Origin: Syntrophaceae bacterium
Lineage (GTDB): Bacteria; Desulfobacterota; Syntrophia; Syntrophales; Smithellaceae
Direction of reading: 5' to 3'
Length of the DNA: 35,079 bases
Assembly (NCBI GenBank): GCA_003141615.1
Contig: PLMV01000062.1
Span: forward strand, 1 to 35,079
The position numbers and the translations under genes were made by a program. The notes under the pieces are model-generated. The model did no database searches. It was given only the letters and a program-made list of their open reading frames with translations, and was not told the DNA's origin. Each line of letters begins with the position of its first letter. The stretch's first letter is position 1. Below are positions 16,459 to 24,642 of this stretch, in pieces.

Positions 16459-16507
16459 AATATTCCCCCTCGATTTCTCAAATAGGATTCGAGGGGGAAT
16501 ATTTTAT
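16459..16507 (+). terminator. Terminator after the thioredoxin-fold gene
   Basis: A perfect 15-base stem, AATATTCCCCCTCGA (16459-16473) with TCGAGGGGGAATATT (16489-16503), has a 15-base loop and a short TT-A-TT tail. The U-run is weak but the stem is very strong. Confidence 0.8.
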
Positions 16508-16804
16508 TGTGATACTCCAATTTAATGAGACTAGCTGAAAACGAACGCAGTGAAATTTGAAACGTTAGTCGAATTATCCCGCCAAAGGCGGAGGGTAATG
16601 AGACTCTCTGATAATGAGACCCAAGCTTCAGAAACAAAGTGAACTGAAGTTTGCTGGACGAATTATACCGGGCGCATAGCGCCGTGGTAAAACGAACGTA
16701 GTGAAATTTGAAGCGTTAATTAAATTGTTCTTTCCGCTATGGCGGAATGGGATATAAAATAGCCTTTGGATATTGGATATCCCAAAGCTTGCTTTGAGGT
16801 TCAT
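16508..16804. repeat. Mosaic repeat element (family 1, long copy)
   Basis: No gene. It begins TGTGATACTCCAATTTAATG and ends CCCAAAGCTTGCTTTG plus AGGTTCAT; the element at 26477-26611 has both ends in reverse orientation. Between them lie repeated connectors (AATGAGAC three times; GTGAAATTTGAArCGTTA twice; CGAATTATmCCG twice) and palindromes: CCGCC-AAA-GGCGG (16579-16591), GGCGC-ATA-GCGCC (16671-16683), TTCCGC-TATG-GCGGAA (16732-16747). The part 16612-16670 matches 10214-10270. A TATAAAAT at 16753-16760 could act as a -10 box for folD. Confidence 0.65.
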
Positions 16805-16830
16805 GCCAATGATTTGAGGTGAAGCCGCTC

Positions 16831-17676
16831 ATGGTCAGTATTATTGACGGGAATAAAATAGCACAGGATATTCGTAATGAAGTGCGCCAAAGCGCCCTTG
16901 CGCTCAAAGAGCAAAAGGGAATTATCCCGGGTCTGGCTGTTGTGCTCGTCGGCGAAGACCCTGCTTCGCAGATATATGTGGGAAAAAAAGCCAAAGCGTG
17001 CGCGGATGTTGGTTTTCTCTCCCGCGAATATAAGCTGCCAGCCGAAACAGACGAAGAAAAGCTGCTCAAGATTATCAGAAAATTAAATAAAGATAAACTT
17101 ATTCATGGAATTTTAGTACAGCTTCCCCTGCCCAAACACATTTCCACTGAAAAAATAATTGCCGCCATCGATCCGCACAAAGACGTGGACGGTTTTCATC
17201 CCTACAATGTGGGCGGTCTCGTAACCGGCTCGCCGCTCTTTGTTCCCTGCACGCCTCGAGGCATCATGGAATTAATTGCCCGCACCGGTATCGATCTGAA
17301 AGGTAAAGAAGCCGTTGTGGTCGGACGCAGCAATATTGTAGGTAAGCCAATAGCCCTGTTACTTTTGGCCCAGCATGCCACTGTTACTATTTGTCACTCA
17401 CGGACAAAAGATTTACCCTCTGTTACACGCCGGGCTGATATTTTAATTGCAGCCGTCGGTAAAGCGCATATGATTAAAGCGGACATGGTTAAAGATGGTG
17501 CAATAGTCATTGATGTTGGTGTAAATCGTTTGGAAAACGGCAAGCTGGCGGGAGATGTTGACTTTGACGAAGTTGCTCCCAAGGCATCCTACATTACTCC
17601 TGTGCCGGGAGGTGTTGGCCCGATGACGATTGCCATGCTCATGAAAAACACACTGGATGCTGCTTTGGCTTTATAA
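16831..17676 (+). CDS. folD: Bifunctional methylene-THF dehydrogenase / cyclohydrolase
   Basis: Interconverts 5,10-methylene-THF, methenyl-THF and 10-formyl-THF with NADP or NAD; cytoplasmic. Motifs in order: [20 protein letters not shown] (holding the catalytic lysine), [52 protein letters not shown] (dinucleotide binding), [16 protein letters not shown] and [16 protein letters not shown]. With the ATG at 16831 it has 281 residues (usual ~285). GAGGTG (16815-16820) is then correctly placed, whereas the in-frame GTG at 16819 would overlap it. It stands alone behind a mosaic repeat that abuts its ribosome binding site. In a syntroph it may serve C1 metabolism to formate as well as biosynthesis. 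Confidence 0.95.
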   Translation: MVSIIDGNKIAQDIRNEVRQSALALKEQKGIIPGLAVVLVGEDPASQIYVGKKAKACADVGFLSREYKLPAETDEEKLLKIIRKLNKDKLIHGILVQLPLPKHISTEKIIAAIDPHKDVDGFHPYNVGGLVTGSPLFVPCTPRGIMELIARTGIDLKGKEAVVVGRSNIVGKPIALLLLAQHATVTICHSRTKDLPSVTRRADILIAAVGKAHMIKADMVKDGAIVIDVGVNRLENGKLAGDVDFDEVAPKASYITPVPGGVGPMTIAMLMKNTLDAALAL

Positions 17677-17786
17677 ACATTTACCTAAAATCGAATTAAG
17701 GTATAGAGATCAAAAGAGTCTTTAATATAAGGCTATGCCGCCAAAGATAAGATTGAAATTTGAAGAAATAAAGATTGATGATATCA

Positions 17787-18902
17787 TCATCCAGTTTTGA
17801 TAAGAACTTTATAAAAGTAATTTTCAATTTTCTTCGGATCTTTCAAATCAATAAGCCGTAAATGCGCTTTTAAGACTTTCGGAGAGCTTCTTCGTCCGCC
17901 GTCTTTGCCATGAATTGTATCATCCCAATCAATAAGAGACAATTTGTTTCCTTGAAGGATCATATTGTTTGCCGTCCAGTCGTTATGAGCTTTATCAACA
18001 ATATTTTTAATTAACTGTTTTATTTGTATTCTTGAAGGGTGCATTCCATTGTACATTAAAAAAGTCATTAAATTAATGCCGGGTATCCATTTACTAATTT
18101 GCATATCATCAATATCCTGCAATTTTTTTAATATTGATTTATCTTTATAGTTGCTGGCAATTGTCAAGTGGGCAAGATCCTCTTTGGGCATAAGCCATTG
18201 CTTTCTGGCCAGATTTTTTTTCTCGGTTTCGAAAAGATAAATTCTGGACATTGCATTGGATGTATGGCGGGGGACTTCATCCAGAATTTTCGCGCCTCTG
18301 AAAATAAAATATTCTTCTATTGAATTTCTCAAAGCGTTTTGCTCTTCATTGACAATATCCTCCTGCGGCGGAGTTTCAATGATAATGTTGTCACCCATCG
18401 CTAAGATAACGTCGGCTACTTCTTTCCAGCGATCACCGAACCAGTGGATTATATTCAAAACCAGAACAACATCAAAACATTCACATTCGGCAAGCCTTTT
18501 GAGATCTTCTGGAATTATCTGTCTGTTTAGTAAAATGATATTATCGAGAGATGTATTGGCCCGGCAAAGGTCGAGCAATTGTCTGCCTATTTTCGGATAA
18601 GCAGGATTATCCCCTTCGATCATCACGCAAATACAATCGTAATTATGCGCGGCTCTGAACGTATAGTATCCCTGGCTCGCGCCGATATCCAGCATCGTGA
18701 AAGACCGCTGGTAACGGTCTAAGACTTTTTGGATTATTTTATAGCGCAATTCCGATTCCGAATGATTGCCGCTTGCTCTTTTGACAATTTTATTATTGAT
18801 AATTATATCTTGATACTGTTCATGGCCGTATTTGGTAATGTCGATAAACCGGGTGGCATTATTTTTAAATAAATTGAAATGTGATTTTAATTTAGAAAAC
18901 AT
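17787..18902 (-). CDS. Methyltransferase fused to a kinase-like C-terminal domain (WbdD-like architecture)
   Basis: A 371-residue protein. The N-terminal class I methyltransferase shows MLDIGASQGYYTFRAA (70-85), VMIEGDNPAY, CFDVVLVLNIIHWFGDRW (motif IV region, 142-158) and NIIIETPP. After residue ~240 the sequence resembles the C-lobe of an aminoglycoside/choline or protein kinase fold: WIPGINLMTFL (272-282), a catalytic-loop-like HNDWTANNMIL (306-316; HxDxxxxN) and a metal-site-like LIDWDDT (323-329). The kinase N-lobe is very short and its ATP lysine is not obvious. Methyltransferase-kinase fusions such as WbdD cap the end of O-antigen chains; this is a compact relative by analogy only. AAAGG precedes the start. 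Transcribed divergently from a glycosyltransferase. Confidence 0.72.
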   Translation of the reverse strand: MFSKLKSHFNLFKNNATRFIDITKYGHEQYQDIIINNKIVKRASGNHSESELRYKIIQKVLDRYQRSFTMLDIGASQGYYTFRAAHNYDCICVMIEGDNPAYPKIGRQLLDLCRANTSLDNIILLNRQIIPEDLKRLAECECFDVVLVLNIIHWFGDRWKEVADVILAMGDNIIIETPPQEDIVNEEQNALRNSIEEYFIFRGAKILDEVPRHTSNAMSRIYLFETEKKNLARKQWLMPKEDLAHLTIASNYKDKSILKKLQDIDDMQISKWIPGINLMTFLMYNGMHPSRIQIKQLIKNIVDKAHNDWTANNMILQGNKLSLIDWDDTIHGKDGGRRSSPKVLKAHLRLIDLKDPKKIENYFYKVLIKTG

Positions 18903-18979
18903 TTAAAACCTTTATAAAATTATTGGTTACAAGATAAAATAAAAATAATTAAGAATCAAGCATAAAATTATTTTGCGAA

Positions 18980-19036
18980 TTGTCTCATAAAAAATGTACA
19001 TTGACTAATAAATCGAAACATTTATTTGTGAGGCAA
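18980..19036. repeat. Miniature inverted pair of insertion-sequence ends
   Basis: TTGTCTCATAAAAAATGT (18980-18997) and ACATTTATTTGTGAGGCAA (19018-19036) are imperfect inverted copies. The right one is 18/19 identical to the repeat at the right end of the insertion sequence at 308-326. The 57-base unit sits in the divergent gap between two polysaccharide genes. It is likely a remnant or non-autonomous derivative of that element. Confidence 0.5.
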
Positions 19037-19163
19037 TAGAGGGCTGCGAAATAAAATTTACAAATATTTTTTCAAGATGCTAATTCTCCTTGAAATCGAA
19101 GATAATGTTTAGTAGTAATTTACAATAGAATAAATCAATTTTCATAATTTTTTATAAAATCCA

Positions 19164-20033
19164 ATGAATGTAGATATCATTGTAACGACATATAAGCGAT
19201 ACGACATTTTGCAAGAGACTTTGAAGAGTGTGGCAAATCAGAGTTATCCGCATTGGAAATGCTGGATTGCCGAAGACGGCGAATCGAAAGAGACTTATGA
19301 AGCCGTAAAACCTTTTCTGCAGGATAAACGTTTTGCCTATCTGCCGGGAACCCATATGGGCTTTCCCGCTGTTTCACGAAATCGCGGCATTCGTCAGGGG
19401 ACTGCTCCATATGTTGCGTCGCTGGATGATGATGATCTTTGGCTGCCCGGGAAGCTGGAATGTCAGGTGGCTTTTTTAGAAAGCCATCCCGATTGTGTAT
19501 TGCTGGGGTGCAACTCCTTTTTATGGGAAGGAACAGGGGACTGGAATAAATCACCATTATATTTTAAAGAAAATATGCTGGGGAAGATAGATTATAACAA
19601 GTTACTGCGCCAAAACTGTATCGTCCATTCCTCAGTGATGTTTCGAAGAACCGCTGTGGAAAAAGCAGGATTATACAGTGAAAGGCTTAACCCGCCTATA
19701 GGCGAGGACTATGAATTGTGGCTGCGTATCGGCGCTCTCGGTGAAATCTGGAATTTGGCTGAACCGCTCATAATTTTCCGGAAAACACCCCTGGTATATT
19801 ATTCAAATCTGGACCGTCGTGATAAGTATAAAGCATCCGCAAACATTTTTAAGTCTGTATTAAATGGTGTTGGAAATATACCAAGTCCCCTTTCTTATCC
19901 GGGGAATGCTCATCTTGCTGCTGCATGCATGCGGGAAAGAGACTTCTATCTCGCGGGACCCCGGTTTCTGGGACGACTTAGACATGAAATGCAATCAGAG
20001 ATAAAACAGTTTTTTAACTTTAAAAAGACATAG
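19164..20033 (+). CDS. Glycosyltransferase, family 2
   Basis: A 289-residue cytoplasmic GT-A enzyme. VDIIVTTYKRYDILQETLKSVANQSYPHW is the nucleotide-sugar-binding start, ASLDDDDLWLPGKL (about 86-99) carries the DxD metal site, VMFRRTAVEKAGLYSE and GEDYELWLRIGALG (ED catalytic-base region) complete the GT2 pattern. No ribosome binding site is visible; the leader is very AT-rich. It begins a two-gene unit with the next reading frame four bases downstream. The sugar added cannot be predicted. It probably extends LPS core or O-chain. Confidence 0.88.
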   Translation: MNVDIIVTTYKRYDILQETLKSVANQSYPHWKCWIAEDGESKETYEAVKPFLQDKRFAYLPGTHMGFPAVSRNRGIRQGTAPYVASLDDDDLWLPGKLECQVAFLESHPDCVLLGCNSFLWEGTGDWNKSPLYFKENMLGKIDYNKLLRQNCIVHSSVMFRRTAVEKAGLYSERLNPPIGEDYELWLRIGALGEIWNLAEPLIIFRKTPLVYYSNLDRRDKYKASANIFKSVLNGVGNIPSPLSYPGNAHLAAACMRERDFYLAGPRFLGRLRHEMQSEIKQFFNFKKT

Positions 20034-20037
20034 AATC

Positions 20038-21000
20038 ATGAATAAGTTCATCCATTCAAGCATTAACTTTTTACTGAAACGATTTGGCCTCATCCTGCAA
20101 AAAAGCGAACAGGAATGGGAGAGGGACGCGTTCGCGAAACTTTATGAATCACGCATAACACATGTGGCGGGGTCCAGCGTTCATCCTGTGGAAGGTATAG
20201 TTTTTTCAAAGGACAGGGCTTTGCAGCTTCACGCGCTTTTGTCTTCTTACCTGGAAAAAGTAGTTTCACCAGTACCGCTTCATATCCTGTATCACACCTC
20301 AACGCCGGCGCATCAGAGGGCATACGAGGAAGTCATGGAAATATTTTCAGATAAATTTTCGTTTATTAAACAATCTTCGAATAATTCATTCCGGGATGAT
20401 CTTATAAAATTATTAGATTCCGTGCCGGCCCCAAAAGTTTTTTTTCTTGTGGATGATGTGCTTTTTATCGATAGTTTTGATGTTAGTGATTTTGCAGGAT
20501 TCGATACAGATAAAATAGTTCCCTCGTTGCGAATGGGGTTAAACCTGAAAAAATGCTATACCGTTCAGAGAGAACAACCATTACCGGAATTAATTTCCTG
20601 TCCCGGCAGCGATGAGGACAAAATATTTTGGAAATGGAATCAGGGCGTATATGACTGGTCTTATCCGTTGTCGGTTGATGGGCATTTTTTTTCCACACAA
20701 GAAATTATTGCCATGACTAAGTTAATCCATTTCTCCGCTCCCAACACTTACGAAGACCAGTTGCAGAAGTTTCGCCGGTTTTTTCTGTTTCGTAAGGGGG
20801 TAGGTTATAAGAAATCAAAAATTGTTAATATCCCTTGTAATAAGGTTCAAAAAGAAAACAAAAATATCTGCGGGAACACTCATCAGGATTTTTTGTTAGA
20901 GCAATGGATGAAGGGATATCAGATGGATTACCGAAGCTTATATGGTTTTTCCAACACCAGTGCGCATCAGGAAATTCCCTTTGAATTTATTAAACGCTAA
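20038..21000 (+). CDS. Uncharacterised protein, GT-A-like glycosyltransferase candidate
   Basis: 320 residues, family not recognised with confidence. GIVFSKDRALQLHALLSSYLE (from about 53) resembles the first strand and helix of GT-A folds; VFFLVDDVLFID (134-145) has two aspartates where a DxD would be; the DEDKIFWKWNQGVYDWSYPLSVDGHFF segment (about 200-225) and NTHQDFLLEQWMKG near the end could be acceptor or catalytic parts. There is no membrane segment or signal peptide. It starts four bases after the upstream GT2 stop, so the two are translationally linked, which supports a polysaccharide role. The 3' end faces the GT4 gene without a visible terminator. Confidence 0.6.
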   Translation: MNKFIHSSINFLLKRFGLILQKSEQEWERDAFAKLYESRITHVAGSSVHPVEGIVFSKDRALQLHALLSSYLEKVVSPVPLHILYHTSTPAHQRAYEEVMEIFSDKFSFIKQSSNNSFRDDLIKLLDSVPAPKVFFLVDDVLFIDSFDVSDFAGFDTDKIVPSLRMGLNLKKCYTVQREQPLPELISCPGSDEDKIFWKWNQGVYDWSYPLSVDGHFFSTQEIIAMTKLIHFSAPNTYEDQLQKFRRFFLFRKGVGYKKSKIVNIPCNKVQKENKNICGNTHQDFLLEQWMKGYQMDYRSLYGFSNTSAHQEIPFEFIKR

Positions 21001-21080
21001 CAAATAGCGCTTAAATCAAACAGAGAGTACCTCCGGATAAAAATCAACGGTTGGCACGGCACGAATGAATTGAGTCAGAG

Positions 21081-22244
21081 TCACCGTGTTGCCACCTCGT
21101 CAAGCACTCTCATCATCTCCCTGTGATTTCTTTCGGCAGAATATTCCTGGCCGGTACGGGAAGCTTCTTCAGACATTCTTTGACGCTTTTCATTATCCAT
21201 CAGTAAATTCATCTTATCCGCGAGATCGGAAGGATCAGGCGGATGGGAAAGTATATATCCATTCTTCCCGTCAGCTATGATGCCGGAAGCTCCGTTGGAT
21301 ATGGTTGTGATGGAGGGGATACCGCTTGCCATGGCCTCAATGACCACAAGGGAACAGGCATCGTAGTATGTGGGAAGCACGAAGACATCACTGTTTGCAT
21401 AAAACTCGTCAATAGATTTAACCCGTCCCGCGAAGATGAAAGTATCTTGGAGACCAAGACGATCTATAAGTTTTACAAGTGAACGATATGGCGATCCGCC
21501 GGCAACAATAACCTTGAAGTTTTTATTTCCGATTCCCTTTAATTTTGCGGAAGCCTCAACGAGGGGTTCAATACCCTTTTTTTTCAAGTCATAGGACACG
21601 AACAGAAAAACGATATCATTTTTGCTAATACCCCATTGATCCCTTAAATGTCCTCTCATCCGTTGCCGCAATGAAATGTTGTACCGTTTAGTATCGACAC
21701 CATTATATATGATCTTTATTTCATCCGGGTTTGTGTGAAAAAACGATCCCATGTCTTTTTTAATCATATGTGCAATCGCGACAATCCTGGGCCTCGGATT
21801 GAGCCGAAAGGGAGCCGCTTCTATCCACGCTCTTGCCCATTGCTTAATTGATAACAAAATGATGATACGCTTCGCAATGCGTCGCAAGACATTATTTTCC
21901 GCATAAACCTTTCTGGCGGTCGAAAGCTGGTGAACCCCGCCATGACTTTGATAGACGTTCATGTAGATCGTATTGCCAAAACCCATCACAACGTCATAAT
22001 GCTGTTTTTCCGTCATTTTTTTGTGCTTCCAGGCAAATAATAGCATTTTGATCCAGGACGGAAGAAACCTCGGTATATGTATCTCATGGAAATGAGCTTC
22101 TTTCGGCTCGCCGTCCCACGATTCGCCAAAAAAATGTACTTCCCATCCATTCTCTATAAGTGTGGTGGCCAGAGAGACAGCGTATGACTCCGCTCCTCCG
22201 GCGTAACGGCTGAATTTCTCCAAAGCAAACGCGATCTTTTTCAT
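21081..22244 (-). CDS. Glycosyltransferase, family 4 (WaaG-like)
   Basis: A GT-B enzyme of 387 residues when started at the ATG at 22244, where AAGGA lies eight bases upstream; the frame extends further to 22310 but without such a site. It begins MKKIAFALEKFSRYAGGAESY, the GGxE donor/acceptor loop of GT4. IYNGVDTKRYN, VSYDLKKKGIEPLVEA, FAGRVKSIDEFYANSDVFVLPTYYDACSLVVIEAMASGIPSITT follow, the last including the donor-binding ExxxSGxP region. The opening resembles WaaG-type LPS core hexosyltransferases. Encoded against its neighbours on both sides. Confidence 0.88.
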   Translation of the reverse strand: MKKIAFALEKFSRYAGGAESYAVSLATTLIENGWEVHFFGESWDGEPKEAHFHEIHIPRFLPSWIKMLLFAWKHKKMTEKQHYDVVMGFGNTIYMNVYQSHGGVHQLSTARKVYAENNVLRRIAKRIIILLSIKQWARAWIEAAPFRLNPRPRIVAIAHMIKKDMGSFFHTNPDEIKIIYNGVDTKRYNISLRQRMRGHLRDQWGISKNDIVFLFVSYDLKKKGIEPLVEASAKLKGIGNKNFKVIVAGGSPYRSLVKLIDRLGLQDTFIFAGRVKSIDEFYANSDVFVLPTYYDACSLVVIEAMASGIPSITTISNGASGIIADGKNGYILSHPPDPSDLADKMNLLMDNEKRQRMSEEASRTGQEYSAERNHREMMRVLDEVATR

Positions 22245-22394
22245 GACGGAATTCCTTAATCTACTGTTTTCAGGGAAAATATCTCTAACATATAAAGTCG
22301 AAAAAATCATGTTTTAATCAATGACACTTGCTGAGACGTCTCTTGTAAAATCAAAAAGTATATTATAGAATAAATCAGGAAATGGATGTGAATT

Positions 22395-23156
22395 ATGAAC
22401 AGATATTACAATTTATTCAAGACTTTCAAAAACTGGCGGACATATCTTGCTTATAAATACGGGCTTGCAGGGACGGAGCCGCTGGTATTTGAGACGCGCA
22501 GTGGCGTGATTGTGGAAGTTCCTCTCAGGCTTCTCCATACTTTTAAAGAAATTTTTATGGATGAATGTTACCTTGCCGGTCTGGAACGTCCCATTCTCTC
22601 CGGCGCGACTGTGATTGATATTGGAGCCAATGCAGGTTATTTTACCTTGTTTGCCGTTTCATGTTTTGCCGATGCCCGGGTATTTTCTTTTGAACCGGTG
22701 CCGGTCAATTATGCTCAATTGGAACGCCACCGCAATCTGAACAGTTCCAAGCCGATAAAATGTTTTCCGAAAGCCGTCGCCGGACAAGCAGGAGAGATCA
22801 GCCTGTCATTTGATTCCAGCGATTCTTTTACCACCAGCGCTACAATTTTTAAACAAACTGATCAGCAGACAGAGTCCATCAAAGTTCCCTGTCTCACACT
22901 TTCGCAGGTATTTGATGAAAACAGTATTAAAAAATGCGACCTTTTGAAAATGGATTGTGAAGGAGCAGAATATGATATTCTATATAATTGCCCCCCGGAT
23001 TATTTGCAGCGCATAGATCAGATTGCCATGGAAGTCCATAACGGCGAAAAAGAAAACCAGAATATTGAAGCTCTGGAAGCTTTTCTCCGGAAGCAGGGAT
23101 TTATCACCCGCCGGAAACCCGTTGGTATGCTGTGGGCCTGGCGCAGATCAAAATAA
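22395..23156 (+). CDS. FkbM family methyltransferase
   Basis: 253 residues. VIDIGANAGYFTLFAVSCF (about 74-92) is the SAM loop, VFSFEPVPVNYAQLERH follows with the FkbM EP motif, and the diagnostic LLKMDCEGAEYDIL lies at about 193-206, followed by IAMEVHNGEKENQNIEALE. FkbM enzymes are typically O-methyltransferases, often acting on sugars in polysaccharide clusters. The ribosome binding site is weak (AGGAAATGG). It is a single gene between two minus-strand genes; the O-antigen-ligase-like gene ends 20 bases away in the opposite sense. Confidence 0.88.
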   Translation: MNRYYNLFKTFKNWRTYLAYKYGLAGTEPLVFETRSGVIVEVPLRLLHTFKEIFMDECYLAGLERPILSGATVIDIGANAGYFTLFAVSCFADARVFSFEPVPVNYAQLERHRNLNSSKPIKCFPKAVAGQAGEISLSFDSSDSFTTSATIFKQTDQQTESIKVPCLTLSQVFDENSIKKCDLLKMDCEGAEYDILYNCPPDYLQRIDQIAMEVHNGEKENQNIEALEAFLRKQGFITRRKPVGMLWAWRRSK

Positions 23157-23176
23157 ACAATTATTTCAGAAAGCAT

Positions 23177-24454
23177 TTATGGAGAGGAGATTGTTCCTTT
23201 AGTTTTTTCTTGCCAGGCAAGATTCCACAAAATAGTTATCATTGCCAGCATTGTGTAAAAAATTATTGCTCTTGGTCCAAACATGGCGTCGGCAAATAAT
23301 GCTGGAAGCAAGAAAGATGTAATGCTTGCAAAAAGATAGATTGCCAATAGCTTATAATGTTCATTTTTTGTAAGCTGGAGTGTTCTCCATAGCATCCATA
23401 GAGAAGTGATTAATATATATAAAAATAAGGCAAGACCGACAACTCCGGTGCGAACGGCAATATCAAGTATTATATTATGAGGAGCAGCGACAATTTCGCC
23501 ATTTTGTTGATATTCCGGCGGTAATTGTTTGTTCAGCCTTTCTAAATCAAGGACATTTTTATTGCCATAAATTTCCATGCCGAATCCTATACCGGTAACT
23601 GGATGATCCTTTATTATTTCCAGCGTAAGACGGTTTATTTTAATTCTAACATCTTTAATAAAGCCTTCATTTTTTATTCTGTCGCTCATGCCTGGCATAA
23701 GAAAAATCAGCAGTGCCGCTAGAATAACAAAAATTAAATTCCTTTTATTGGCAAAACATAAAATAATAAATGAAGCACCCAGACCAATTAATGATCCTCT
23801 GGACTGGGTAAGTAAAGTTGCTGCCGTTGTTATTAGAAAACAGGTAATAAATAATATTTTATAAATTCCGGTTTTATTTTTGTGAAACAGATGTAGCGCT
23901 AAAATGGAGGCAAATGTTGTTGTAAAACCAATTAAGTCAGTTTGCATTGCTCCTGTGAAGGTGGGATCTCCTAGTCTTGCGGAAACGGGAAATCCTTCGA
24001 TAAAGTAGTATTGATTAATAGCGCCTACAGAAAAAATTGTTGCGCCGGCAATAACAATCACAGAGAGTATTTCAAGCATCTTTTGTGAATTGAAATAATT
24101 GACTAATAAATAGAAAATAATCAGATATTCTAATAAATGGCCGCGTAAATCGTGGAGAGTGTTTTTAAAATCAAGCGTAAAGAACAAGCCGAAAACTGCC
24201 CAAATAAAAAATAATACAAAAGGTAAAGTCAGCGGTGAATGTAAGGTAAAGGCCGTTTTTTTAAAAACAAGAAGCAAGAGTAAAGCAGAGACAGAAAGAT
24301 AAAAACAAAACTCATTCACGGCGGAGACAGGCAAGGGTTTTGCAAGCAGGTAAATACCCATAAAAACCGGAATCGAAAAATTCAATATCCTGAATATTTT
24401 TTCTGTTTGAGAACTACTTGTTTTTGAAACAATATCAACAGTAGGTTTGAACAT
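23177..24454 (-). CDS. O-antigen ligase-type membrane protein (Wzy_C family, WaaL candidate)
   Basis: 425 residues with about eleven to twelve hydrophobic segments. The Wzy_C features are TQSRGSLIGLGASFIILCF (arginine in the periplasmic-loop region) and, after a large loop, APHNIILDIAVRTGVVGLALF with the conserved HN pair. WaaL ligases and Wzy polymerases share this fold. This one lies among core-type glycosyltransferases, while a second Wzy_C-type protein (30018-31340) is next to wzx, so this is more likely the ligase joining O-chain to lipid A-core. That division is inference. Inner membrane. Confidence 0.82.
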   Translation of the reverse strand: MFKPTVDIVSKTSSSQTEKIFRILNFSIPVFMGIYLLAKPLPVSAVNEFCFYLSVSALLLLLVFKKTAFTLHSPLTLPFVLFFIWAVFGLFFTLDFKNTLHDLRGHLLEYLIIFYLLVNYFNSQKMLEILSVIVIAGATIFSVGAINQYYFIEGFPVSARLGDPTFTGAMQTDLIGFTTTFASILALHLFHKNKTGIYKILFITCFLITTAATLLTQSRGSLIGLGASFIILCFANKRNLIFVILAALLIFLMPGMSDRIKNEGFIKDVRIKINRLTLEIIKDHPVTGIGFGMEIYGNKNVLDLERLNKQLPPEYQQNGEIVAAPHNIILDIAVRTGVVGLALFLYILITSLWMLWRTLQLTKNEHYKLLAIYLFASITSFLLPALFADAMFGPRAIIFYTMLAMITILWNLAWQEKTKGTISSP

Positions 24455-24642
24455 GCCTATTTTTCCTAAACGATCTTGATGCTCTTGGTATTTTCTTGTT
24501 TTATGTTTAAGATGGATTCAAGTTTTTTTTATTTGTACATTTACAAGTGTGTGCTTATGATATAAGCGTTAAATAGTCAAATAAATTATAGATTACTACC
24601 TGAAGAAATGATAAAATAAACATATTTTAAAAGGAGAAGCTT

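Noticed and set aside
16508-16804. Possible folate or other riboswitch upstream of folD
   Set aside because: The segment is a mosaic repeat with a relative at 26477-26611, far from any folate gene, so its structure is better explained by the repeat family.
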